Below are positions 28,996-39,093 of a stretch of 40,929 nt of DNA, piece by piece. The DNA is taken from assembly GCA_026981825.1 (NCBI GenBank), contig JALSID010000404.1, positions 1 to 40,929 on the forward strand. Direction: 5' to 3'. The first letter of the stretch is position 1. Each line of letters starts with the position of its first letter. The notes under the pieces are model-generated. The model ran no database searches, was not told the origin of the DNA, and saw only the letters and a program-made list of their open reading frames with translations. Source of the DNA: Planctomycetota bacterium (lineage in GTDB: Bacteria; Planctomycetota; Planctomycetia; JALXBF01). A program made the translations under genes and the position numbers.

Positions 28996-31322
28996 TCCTC
29001 AAGGATCCTCCGGTAAACCCGACGCGCGTGCTCGTAAGCGGCCGCAGCCGCTTCCCGTTCGGACGGCCGAATCCGCGGCGATTTCTGCCTCCAGCACTGA
29101 TCCACCGCCTTAAGGCACCATTCCGCCGAACGACGGCTCGCGCGCACCGGCCTGCCTCCGACCAGGACCCAGACCGGGTTCGTGTGGCTGGAGCCCAGAA
29201 TTCGTACGGCAACCCAGCTCGACTGCTTGATGGGCAGTTCGACTTCCAGCGTGCGCCACTGTCCGTCGGCCCGGATCACCTGGGTCGCTTCCTTCACGGG
29301 ATAACCGTTGACGATGAACTCGACCGCCACATTTCGAGTCGTCCCGATCCGGGCACGCTCGATATGCCAGTACGGCTTTTGATGGTACGGTCTCCGCTGG
29401 ATGGCTCGCCCCTCGGCCGTCGGTCTCTCGGGCAACAACGCAGCCACCCGTACCCTCGCTTTGACTCGGCCCGGCCGATCCAGTTCCACGTCACCGCTGC
29501 CGAACGACACACCGTTCACGCTGAAATCCACCAGGTGGGAATACCCCTCCGTTACATAGCTTCTCCCCTCCTTCAAGCCCTGGACCCATCGATCGTACTC
29601 CAGCTTGCCGTCCACTTTGACGTACACCCGTCCAAGCCCCACGCGCTGCCCGAAAATGCACGGAAAGTCCGTTTCCCCGGACAGTTTCGTGCGGAAACCG
29701 CAGTTCAGCGTGTGGTACCAGATGTTGAGTTCCCAGACGTACGGGGTGTCCACCGCCGAGATGAAATCAACGACATCGTGTGTGACGTCGACAATGTACT
29801 CATTGGCGCCGATGCCATTCATTGGAGGCACCACGTAGTTGGGCAACTCATCGGTATTCACATTGAGCCCCCATCCCGAATGGGCGAATCCCACAACAGC
29901 CCCCTGCGCCCTCGCCCACTTCAGAATGGGCAGATCCCAGCTCGGCCACTCCTCGATTAATTCCGTCTTTCGTCCGTCCGGATACTGGTAGTCGTCCTCC
30001 TTGAGATTGAGCAGGCACAGATGGCCACAGTGCGACGATGGGAAGCCGGAGACTTCGACATCATAGCGCATGATGTAGTTGGGACGCGACAGCGGATGGA
30101 CCCGTCCCTCAAAGAATTGCTTCTGGAAGTACCAGCACGGCCCCCAGGATAGCACACACCCTACGTTCAGGTCCTCGCCAAGGACGTGCCGCATCATGTC
30201 CTTCGGATAAACCCCCTCCGTAGGTGACTCATAGTGGCTGCAGCCGGCGGCGTGGATGTGATGGTCCCCTGAATAGTAGCCGAGCTCCTTCAAATGAACC
30301 CAGCGGTTGAGCTGGAACGTGACCGTAAGCTCCTCCGTTTCCGGCACATCGATGGTCCGTTCCAGGACCAGGTACTCCGGTCCCCGCCCGTACCGGACGC
30401 GGTACTTGCCCGGGGGCAAAGCGACCGTTTCACCGGTCTGTCGGTAGATCTGGGGGTGGAAGAAAAAGTCGGGTGCGAGGCGATGGGAGGGGGCGGGATA
30501 CACACGGCCTGCCTGGTCGCGAATCTCAAACCATCCCATCGTCGGTGAACCGTCATCATCCAGGACGCGGAATACAACACGTGTGGATGGCAGGCATTCG
30601 AACAACACGGGTACTTCGTTACGAAAGCCGATGTCCTGAGTGCCCTGCCCCACGTTGAACGCAATCTTCGCCTCGCGTTTGCCCGCGTCGCGGGTGAACA
30701 ACTGTACGATGCGGTACTCCAGCTCCAGGCCGGTCAGCGTACGGGTCAAGGGGCGGCGGTCATACATGGAGATCCCCAGAAAACGGTGCGGTAGCTGCGA
30801 TGGCTGTACCAGTTGTTCCCGGGGTCGCGCTTTGCGAGGATCCACCTTGCCGAACGGATCGGGTGTTCCGGTCGATCGCGTGTACACGGGAGCGGCGTTT
30901 GGACTCTCGGCTTGCAAAGCCGCTGTGACCCCCGCCTCGTTGTGAACCTTCACCAGAAATGAACGCCAGCCCTGCTCTTGCAGCACCGCCGGCGCCGGCC
31001 CGCGTTGGACCTTCACCCGACTTTCCGGATTGATGTGCACAAAGAACAAAACGTACGGGTCGAGTACACGCTGAATCTCCCGAACGGCCCGCTCGTGGTC
31101 GGCCAACTGGAGGGCAGCCTCCAGACGCCTGCGATGATCGGGTTTGAGGGGGGCACCGATGAAATCGAGCGCATCGATGAGCCGCTGGACCTGAGCCGCC
31201 AACGGCTGAAACTCCACCCCCTCGACAAGCGGGCATTCTTCTCCCCGGATTGCCGAACCTGCCGCACAAACGGCAGCGATTGCTAGAACAGAACGGAATC
31301 GGAAGCACCGGCCGAACACCAT
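28980..31322 (-). CDS. CehA/McbA-like PHP-type metallohydrolase, secreted
   Basis: LGYYSGDHHIHAAGCSHYESPTEGVYPKDMMRHVLGEDLNVGCVLSWGPCWYFQKQFF; signal peptide MVFGRCFRFRSVLAIAAVCAAGSAIRG, start ATG 31322; overlaps the P-II start by 16 nt. Confidence 0.8.
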   Translation of the reverse strand: MVFGRCFRFRSVLAIAAVCAAGSAIRGEECPLVEGVEFQPLAAQVQRLIDALDFIGAPLKPDHRRRLEAALQLADHERAVREIQRVLDPYVLFFVHINPESRVKVQRGPAPAVLQEQGWRSFLVKVHNEAGVTAALQAESPNAAPVYTRSTGTPDPFGKVDPRKARPREQLVQPSQLPHRFLGISMYDRRPLTRTLTGLELEYRIVQLFTRDAGKREAKIAFNVGQGTQDIGFRNEVPVLFECLPSTRVVFRVLDDDGSPTMGWFEIRDQAGRVYPAPSHRLAPDFFFHPQIYRQTGETVALPPGKYRVRYGRGPEYLVLERTIDVPETEELTVTFQLNRWVHLKELGYYSGDHHIHAAGCSHYESPTEGVYPKDMMRHVLGEDLNVGCVLSWGPCWYFQKQFFEGRVHPLSRPNYIMRYDVEVSGFPSSHCGHLCLLNLKEDDYQYPDGRKTELIEEWPSWDLPILKWARAQGAVVGFAHSGWGLNVNTDELPNYVVPPMNGIGANEYIVDVTHDVVDFISAVDTPYVWELNIWYHTLNCGFRTKLSGETDFPCIFGQRVGLGRVYVKVDGKLEYDRWVQGLKEGRSYVTEGYSHLVDFSVNGVSFGSGDVELDRPGRVKARVRVAALLPERPTAEGRAIQRRPYHQKPYWHIERARIGTTRNVAVEFIVNGYPVKEATQVIRADGQWRTLEVELPIKQSSWVAVRILGSSHTNPVWVLVGGRPVRASRRSAEWCLKAVDQCWRQKSPRIRPSEREAAAAAYEHARRVYRRILEECQTP

Positions 31323-31360
31323 CTCAGCCTCTCCGCACGCCCTGGCCACTGGAGACAAAC

Positions 31361-31975
31361 CTAGAACAGGGCCATGCCCCACTCGCCACTATAGACGATT
31401 TCCGACAGAGGGCGGCGCTCCCGCGGCGCCAGTTCTTTCTGGCGCAGGGGACCTGGTAGCTGGTCAGGATCACCCAGGTAGCCGATCGCACCTGCCACCA
31501 CCGGCTCGAACTGTGCGGGGATGAGGAAGCGTGTACGGGCGCGCTCCGGATCGAAACCGGCCATCAGGTGAACGTGCAGCCCCAGGCTGGTGGCCTGAAG
31601 GATCAGGTTTCCCAGACAAAGACCGACGTCGTGGAACGCATGCCGGTTGGGGCGGTCGTTGAACGAGAAGTACATCCGCGTCGCAGCGATCATCAGCACC
31701 GGCGCCCTAGGCGCCCACGTACGGTTCACGTCGGCGAGACATTCCACAATACGCTCGTGCGTGTCTCCCTCCCCCTTCACCCCCACGATGAACCGCCAGG
31801 GTTGTTCGTTGTAGCTGGACGGAGCCCAGCGCGCTGCTTCGAAGAGAGACGCAAGGACGGTACGATCGGGAACCCGGTCTGAGAACGCGCGTGGACTCCA
31901 CCGGTTCGCGATGAGATCATGCACCGGATAGTCGGTTCGCGCTCGCTTGAGCTCGCGTAGCTCGTCCTGCGTCAC
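31361..31975 (-). CDS. Nitroreductase family protein
   Basis: RWSPRAFSDRVPDRTVLASLFEAARWAPSSYNEQPWRFIV; HDVGLCLGNLILQATSLGLHVHLMAGFD; GYLGDPDQLP. Confidence 0.92.
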   Translation of the reverse strand: MTQDELRELKRARTDYPVHDLIANRWSPRAFSDRVPDRTVLASLFEAARWAPSSYNEQPWRFIVGVKGEGDTHERIVECLADVNRTWAPRAPVLMIAATRMYFSFNDRPNRHAFHDVGLCLGNLILQATSLGLHVHLMAGFDPERARTRFLIPAQFEPVVAGAIGYLGDPDQLPGPLRQKELAPRERRPLSEIVYSGEWGMALF

Positions 31976-32146
31976 ACCACGTCCTCCGTTCCTCAGCCGT
32001 CACTGCTCTTCACGGGGATGAACCCCACTTCCCCCTTAGAATCCTACTGTTCTTCGCCCACCCCGGCACTAGACGGAGCCCGTCGGACTGCGAGCGCTGC
32101 CCCCCGATACACGCGGGAGCCGTCGGAGCGGACACGCTGTCATGGA

Positions 32147-33454
32147 TCAGTCTGGCGGGTGCCAGCGCATCGTAAGTATCGCGCGCACCTGACGACCTCC
32201 GCGAAGAACTGTAAGCGGCACCTGTTGACCGGGGCCATAATGCAGCCAGAGATAGGCGAGGAAATCCTCCTCGGTCAGCAAGTCGTCGCGGTCCGCCACC
32301 CGGATGATGACGTCGCCTCGTCGGACCCCGGCACGCCGCGCTCTGTCGTCAAAACGAAGAACCATACGGACCTCCAGCGCCATCTTGCCCGGTGGGATTC
32401 GCAACCGTCTCCGCTGTTCTTCGGCCAACGCCTCGACACGCATACCCGGCCGCAGATGCCACGTGCTGGCCCGCCAGTGGATGTTCCCCCTCCTCCAGTG
32501 TCCATGGGGATGCCCCAGGTGGGTGCGAACCAGATCGCCTTCCCTGTACAACTCCACCTCTAGCTCTTCACCGTCACGTGCGTGGTGCAAAACCCACTGG
32601 ATGTCGGCCTGGGAGACCAGCGGCTGTCCGGCGATCCGCACCAGATAATCCCCGCTGCGAATTCCCGCCTTGTGCGCAGGGGAACCAGGCCGCACGCTTC
32701 GCACGCGCACGTCGTCCTCGGGATCCATCTGCATGCCGACATTCTCAGGCAACGGATACACGAAGATGTCCTGTTCTCGAAGCTCTCCCCGCTCCCACCG
32801 GTACCGAATCAAACTCGCTGCCACCATGTGGCAATGGACGCAGCTCTGGCGAACATCTCCATGCCGAGTCCGACGAGCAAGCCATGGAACATCTTCGGGA
32901 TAGCGGAAGGGCAATCGGTGCGGCTGCTTTCCGCGCAGCTCATCTCTATTCGCAGGATAGGACGCGTGCACGGCCAGCGCGCGTCGCATCGCGTTCTTCA
33001 AACCGGCGAGCGACAGGTGCGATGTCGACTGTTCGCCACCGCCGGCCCGCGTCCCATAGCGTCCGTACACGGTCCCGTCTGGACCGAGGAAAAGGACAGC
33101 CCACGTCTGGTCATAGTCGAACTGAAACCGGCTCAGGTCGAGGCCGTTCATCCGCACGACCCGCAACAAAACAAACCGCTCGTAAAGCTCCTGCAGCTCA
33201 CTGTCCTGACGAACAACCTGTTCGTCAAAGCCCTTGCAGGCCAGTCACGGCACTCACCTGAACAGAGCAAGCACAGGCTTGCCCGTCGCTTTCGCGCGTG
33301 CAAACGCCGCGTCGACATCGTCATAAACCCAGCTCTGCCCGAGCTCCACGTCCTTCAGAAGCGTCCTCAGATCGCCGCCGTCCTGCGCGTACGCGGGGAG
33401 AGCAAGCACAATAAGAGCGAGCAAGACACCTCTGGCGATACAGACTCGCTTCAT
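32147..33454 (-). CDS. Putative double-selenocysteine protein: secreted thioredoxin-fold domain (RUVPULACKGF) plus CVHCH motif plus two PDZ-like domains; TGA codons at 33256-33254 (U67) and 33247-33245 (U70)
   Basis: ORFs 33254..33826 (ATG at 33454) and 32147..33169 are in the same frame. The only stops between them are TGA at 33254-33256 and 33245-33247. Read-through gives MKRVCIARGVLLALIVLALPAYAQDGGDLRTLLKDVELGQSWVYDDVDAAFARAKATGKPVLALFR-U-VP-U-LACKGFDEQVVRQDSELQELYERFVLLRVVRMNGLDLSRFQFDYDQTWAVLFLGPDGTVYGRYG..., 435 aa. RBS GGAG precedes ATG; own stop is TGA at 32147-32149. Confidence 0.8.
33208..33226 (-). promoter_or_regulatory. Candidate bacterial SECIS element
   Basis: Minus-strand RNA GACGAACA-GGU-UGUUCGUC: perfect 8-bp stem (9 with U-A at 33227/33207, then two G-U), GGU apical loop, stem starting 18 nt after the second UGA and 27 nt after the first. 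Confidence 0.75.
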
Positions 33455-33467
33455 GGGATTCTCCGGG

Positions 33468-35303
33468 TTACATCCGACGACAAAGGATGGCCCAATCGAG
33501 AGCAGGCTCTTGCGGTGGTAGGCCCAGGTCGGCGAGCGCCCCACCCTCCACCACAGGCTTACTCCCCATCTGCAGCTCACCGCCTGTGCGCGGATTATAC
33601 CACCTGACCGAATACTGACCGACAGGTAGCTCCAGGGCAACCCGCCCCCCTTCAGGAAGGTAAACCGCATACACGGTATCGGGCCGAGCAAGCACCCACG
33701 CCGCCCGCTCCGCCCGAGCCAGTTCATCCGTCGGATCCATCTCTTGGAACGGCAGGAAGTTTCGAAAGAAATCGAGGGCAAACCTGGTCTGATCCCATAT
33801 CCGGTCGCGCGATCGCCAGTCCTCACAGGTCAAATCGTTGTTTGGATACTCATACCCGAAGTACCATTCGACGCCCGAACCGCCCCCCATTAAGTTCCCC
33901 CACAGTGCATACTTCCTGTGTCGGTCGTGGTTGGGATCGACGGAATCAGGCGGGACGCCGTGCCGGGCCGGTGGCTGTTCGTCTCCGAAGACCGCCCACG
34001 GCCGGCCCGCCCGCGCGGACTCTCGCCGGATGAGGACCGCGTCGCGGTGATAGCGGCGGACGTCCGCCTGAATCGATGTTGCCTCAAAGCAGGGGTGACC
34101 GTACAGAGGACGGTAGCGGTCGAGTTCTCGGTTCAAATGGGTGTGCACGGTGATGGGATGGTCATACGGATCGAGCGATCGGATGTACCGGGCCATCGCT
34201 TTTAGCACACGTGGGCTCAGGTTGTTCTCCTCGCCCAAGTTCCAAATCACGGCCAGGTGGTGCGCGAATCGAGCCACCATTTCTCGCAGATAGAGGCGGC
34301 GGATCCTGTTCAGCTCGGCACTGCCCCCCAGCTTACGGTCGTTCTCCGTCTCATGCAACACAACGTGCAGCATGATGCCCAACTCGTCCATGTGCCGGAA
34401 CACGATCTCCCATTGCTCCAGTTTGCTCACGTCGAACCGCGTCCGTTCCCGCGGGTTCAGCCAGGGCCACACGTCCTTGCCATCGCCCCCGTCGATGTTG
34501 TAGATCACCATGTAGACGCTGTTCATCCCCTTCGAAGCGAGATAGTTAAGCGCGCCGATAATCCCCTTTCCCCGACCGCCGCCCCAGACCGGATCGCCGG
34601 GTCGCCAGTCACGGAGATGGGGCTGGTACGTGTGAAGAAAGCGTTCGGCCTGCGCTTCACCCGCTCGCCCTGCCCCGCCCAGATCGGTTGTGCCGTCGAA
34701 CTCGGCGTAGGCAAGGAAGTTCTCCGGGCTGTCGGCTCCCCCCTTCAAGAAGTACTCTCCAGATCCGGCGAACTGGAGGTGATGCTTCCCCACATAGCGG
34801 AGCAAACCGCGCGAACGGCCGTCTTTTCGGTCACGCTCCGTGACGAGAAAGCTTCCGCGAAGCCCGTCACCCGGCAGTGGATCTCCCTGGTCCCAGTCGG
34901 TACTGAGCGCGATCCACGGGCCGCGGCGGAAGGAGACCTCGTAGGTCCACTCGCCCGGTCTGTCCGGAACGAAACAAGTCCGCCAGACCCGCCCCGCCGT
35001 AGCCCCGCTGTTCGCCGCATCCCCATCTGCAGCGAAGAACCCCCAGACGATCTGGGAGTGCTCCCCCTGGCAGAACCGAACGCCGAGGCGAATATCCGTG
35101 AACGGGTTCGGCGTGCCCGTCTCGCTCGCCTCTGGCCCCGCAACATCCACGGTGACCAGGTCCCAAACGCGACATCGGCGTGGCGCTTTGATCCGACCGG
35201 CCCCGGCTGGAGTTGCGCTCCTGCCATCGGCTAGCAAGACGGCAGCCGTGCTCGCCAGCCGTGAGAGAAACTCTCGGCGGTGCATGGACATCTCCCGTGC
35301 CAT
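33468..35303 (-). CDS. DUF5060-like / putative glycoside hydrolase domain protein with N-terminal export signal
   Basis: MHRREFLSRLASTAAVLLADG signal; immunoglobulin-like N-domain (CFVPDRPGEWTYEVSFRRGPW), TIM-barrel-like YNIDGGDGKDVWPWLNPRERTRFDVSKLEQWEIVFRHMDELGIMLHVVLHETEND, VIWNLGEEN. Confidence 0.75.
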   Translation of the reverse strand: MAREMSMHRREFLSRLASTAAVLLADGRSATPAGAGRIKAPRRCRVWDLVTVDVAGPEASETGTPNPFTDIRLGVRFCQGEHSQIVWGFFAADGDAANSGATAGRVWRTCFVPDRPGEWTYEVSFRRGPWIALSTDWDQGDPLPGDGLRGSFLVTERDRKDGRSRGLLRYVGKHHLQFAGSGEYFLKGGADSPENFLAYAEFDGTTDLGGAGRAGEAQAERFLHTYQPHLRDWRPGDPVWGGGRGKGIIGALNYLASKGMNSVYMVIYNIDGGDGKDVWPWLNPRERTRFDVSKLEQWEIVFRHMDELGIMLHVVLHETENDRKLGGSAELNRIRRLYLREMVARFAHHLAVIWNLGEENNLSPRVLKAMARYIRSLDPYDHPITVHTHLNRELDRYRPLYGHPCFEATSIQADVRRYHRDAVLIRRESARAGRPWAVFGDEQPPARHGVPPDSVDPNHDRHRKYALWGNLMGGGSGVEWYFGYEYPNNDLTCEDWRSRDRIWDQTRFALDFFRNFLPFQEMDPTDELARAERAAWVLARPDTVYAVYLPEGGRVALELPVGQYSVRWYNPRTGGELQMGSKPVVEGGALADLGLPPQEPALDWAILCRRM

Positions 35304-35506
35304 ATTCCAGTAGAAAGCGTCGTGCTCGGCTGCGAGTGCACCTCAGCAAGCGGAGGAGCGCGGAGCCGTGATGCGGGACAGGCGCCCGCCCAGACGGTCC
35401 CCTGCCCATGAACGGGCCGGAGCGGCTCCAGCGGCTTGGTTCCGGAGGAGGGGAGGGCCCGGTTGAGATGTACGGCGAGCAAAGCCAGGGTGCGGAAACG
35501 CACGAG

Positions 35507-36469
35507 CTAGCGAACCTGTCCCACCCGGCGGCGCCAGTCGTTCAGCACGTCGACGAGACTCTGTTCGAAGGGAATCTGCGGCGCCCAGCCGGTTGTTCTC
35601 CGCAGCAACGATGTGTCGGCCACGAGGCAAGTCGGATCCCCCTTTCGCAACTTCTCCTGTTCGACGACCAGGCGCAGGTCCGCGTTGCTATGCCGCAGCA
35701 ACCCCCTCACGACCTCCTCGATCTTTCGACCGACGCCGCTGCCCGCGTTGTAGACCATGCCTGGCTCCCCCCTTCGTGCTACCGCCCAGATCGCCCGGAC
35801 CATATCGCGCACGTCGGTGAAATCGCGGACCGCGCTCAGGTCACCCACGCGGATTTCCGGGGGCTGGAGCCCTGCTTCCGCTCGCGCAATTTGGCATGCC
35901 ACGTCAGCAGCTACGAAGCCCGTGCGTTGGCGAGGGCCGAGCTGGTTAAACAGTCGGATCCGAACGATCGGCATGTCGTAGTTCACCGCGTGTTGGTGAC
36001 TGAGCAGATCCGCTGCTGCCTTGCTGGCTGCGTATGGGCTGGCCGGTGCCAACGGTGCGTCTTCGTGCAACGGTATAACCTGTGTCGACGAACGATATAT
36101 TCCTGCTGTACTTATGTAGACGATCCGTTCAACCTGCGGGCAAGCCGCGCGTACCGCATCGTAAAGGGCACGGGTTCCATCCACGTTCGTGCGCCACGTA
36201 CCATCAGGATCCTCGAAGCTACGGGGGACACTGGCCTGGGCAGCCGCGTGGATTACGATCTGAGGACGGGTGCTGCGGAAGACATCGACTAGAGCAGCCC
36301 GTTCGGTGATGTCGGCCTGGATCACTCGGACCGCATCCCCCTCCCAGCCCCGTTCGGCAGGTACCGGTGCGGACCGAGCAACACCGATGACCTCGTGGCC
36401 CTCGCTGACGAGCAACTCCGCCAGGTGGCTACCAACGAACCCGGTTACGCCCGTGACGAGACACCTCAT
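35507..36469 (-). CDS. NAD-dependent epimerase/dehydratase (GDP-6-deoxy-mannose reductase-like)
   Basis: MRCLVTGVTGFVGSHLAELLVSEGHEVIGV; YISTAGIYRS; SPYAASKAAADLL; adjacent to gmd. Confidence 0.88.
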   Translation of the reverse strand: MRCLVTGVTGFVGSHLAELLVSEGHEVIGVARSAPVPAERGWEGDAVRVIQADITERAALVDVFRSTRPQIVIHAAAQASVPRSFEDPDGTWRTNVDGTRALYDAVRAACPQVERIVYISTAGIYRSSTQVIPLHEDAPLAPASPYAASKAAADLLSHQHAVNYDMPIVRIRLFNQLGPRQRTGFVAADVACQIARAEAGLQPPEIRVGDLSAVRDFTDVRDMVRAIWAVARRGEPGMVYNAGSGVGRKIEEVVRGLLRHSNADLRLVVEQEKLRKGDPTCLVADTSLLRRTTGWAPQIPFEQSLVDVLNDWRRRVGQVR

Positions 36470-36519
36470 TGACGCACTCTCTCAGAGCTCCCAATGGCAC
36501 AGGAGTAGGCAGATACCGA

Positions 36520-37701
<1,182 letters not shown>

Positions 37702-37943
37702 TCAGATCACGCATGAACCCCCGCTCCCCGTGCCACAACACCGGCCGCCCTGCCCCCTGAGTGGCTCCGTGATCTTTTGGGGCAAGTTCCGTTAAGGCTT
37801 CGCGACTCACCTCGTTGCGGTCGGGGTCCTCGGCCGCCGGTCCGGCCGGCGGAGGCGATTCGCCTGTGCGAGCGGTCATTTTGGGCCGAAGCAAAGCCGC
37901 GTGGCGAGCGGGCGGAGGCACGGCCAACCGGGAATCGGTGCGA

Positions 37944-38972
37944 TCAGGAAGACTTAAGCCGTTCACCGTACTGCAGCTCGTAATAGCGGCGATACTCGCC
38001 CGATCGCACTCGTTCCACCCAGTCCTGGTTGCGCAGGTACCAGTCAACCGTGGCCTTCAGTCCCTCATCAAAGGAGATCTGTGGACGCCAGCCCAGTTCT
38101 CGTTCGATTTTGGAGCAGTCAATCGCGTAGCGTCGGTCGTGGCCTGGGCGATCGGTCACGAATTTGATCAACGTCTCCGGCTTACCCAGGATGTTCAGGA
38201 TCGCCCGGGTCACCTCCAGGTTCGTCTTCTCGCAGCGGCCCCCGATGTTGTACACCTGCCCCGGTACCCCCTTCTGAAGCACGAGGTCAATAGCGCGGCA
38301 GTGATCGAGCACATGGATCCAGTCACGTACTTGGAGTCCGTCGCCGTACACAGGTAGAGGCTCGTCTCGGAGGGCGTTGCAAATGAACAGGGGAATAAGC
38401 TTTTCGGGAAACTGATAGGGGCCATAGTTGTTGCTGCAGCGGGTGATGATCGCCGGGAAGCCGAACGTGTGGTGAAACGCTCGCACAAGCAGGTCTGCTC
38501 CCGCTTTACTGGCGGAATAGGGACTGTTCGGCGCCAATGGGGTTTCCTCGGTGAAGTATCCGGTGGGGCCGAGGGAGCCGTACACCTCATCGGTTGAAAT
38601 CTGGACGTAGCGGCTCACGCCGGCCTTGCGGGATGCATCGAGCAGAACCTGAGTGCCCAGTACATTCGTGCGCACAAAGGGGGTTGAATCGTGAATGGAA
38701 CGGTCCACATGGCTCTCGGCCGCAAAGTTCACCACCGCTTCTATTCCTTCGCGCAGGACGCGGTCGACCGTGGCACGGTCGGCGATGTCGCCGTGAACGA
38801 AGTGGTAGCGTGGATCGTTTTCGATGTCGGCCAGGTTCTCGGGGTTACCGGCATAGGTCAACAGGTCAAGATTCCAGATTTCGACGTCTCGATGTTCCCG
38901 GAGCATGTACCGGACGAAGTTCGATCCGATGAAGCCACACCCTCCGGTCACGAGTAGTCTACGCATGGTCAT
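37944..38972 (-). CDS. rfbB: dTDP-glucose 4,6-dehydratase
   Basis: MRRLLVTGGCGFIGSNFVRYMLREH; NFAAESHVDRSIHDSTPFVRTNVLGTQVLLDA; YVQISTDEVYGSLG; SPYSASKAGADLLVRAFHHTFGFPAIITRCSNNYGPYQFPEKLIPLFI. Confidence 0.95.
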   Translation of the reverse strand: MTMRRLLVTGGCGFIGSNFVRYMLREHRDVEIWNLDLLTYAGNPENLADIENDPRYHFVHGDIADRATVDRVLREGIEAVVNFAAESHVDRSIHDSTPFVRTNVLGTQVLLDASRKAGVSRYVQISTDEVYGSLGPTGYFTEETPLAPNSPYSASKAGADLLVRAFHHTFGFPAIITRCSNNYGPYQFPEKLIPLFICNALRDEPLPVYGDGLQVRDWIHVLDHCRAIDLVLQKGVPGQVYNIGGRCEKTNLEVTRAILNILGKPETLIKFVTDRPGHDRRYAIDCSKIERELGWRPQISFDEGLKATVDWYLRNQDWVERVRSGEYRRYYELQYGERLKSS

Positions 38973-39093
38973 GCCTCGCCATGGAGAACCGGGGCACGTC
39001 ACTATCACGTCCTAATGTGGGGTCCGCACCGGTTTGTCGTCAAGGTGGAACCCGTGTTCCAGGTGCTGTCGTGCTGCCGGCCGCATTTCCGGG

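Noticed and set aside
32147-33454. Alternative explanation that TGA is globally reassigned or that the gene is a pseudogene
   Set aside because: Other genes here, and this gene itself, end in TGA (e.g. hisA at 16821-16823), so the code is standard. Apart from the two TGAs at CxxC positions, the frame is intact over 435 codons with a signal peptide, RBS and PDZ domains, which argues against decay.
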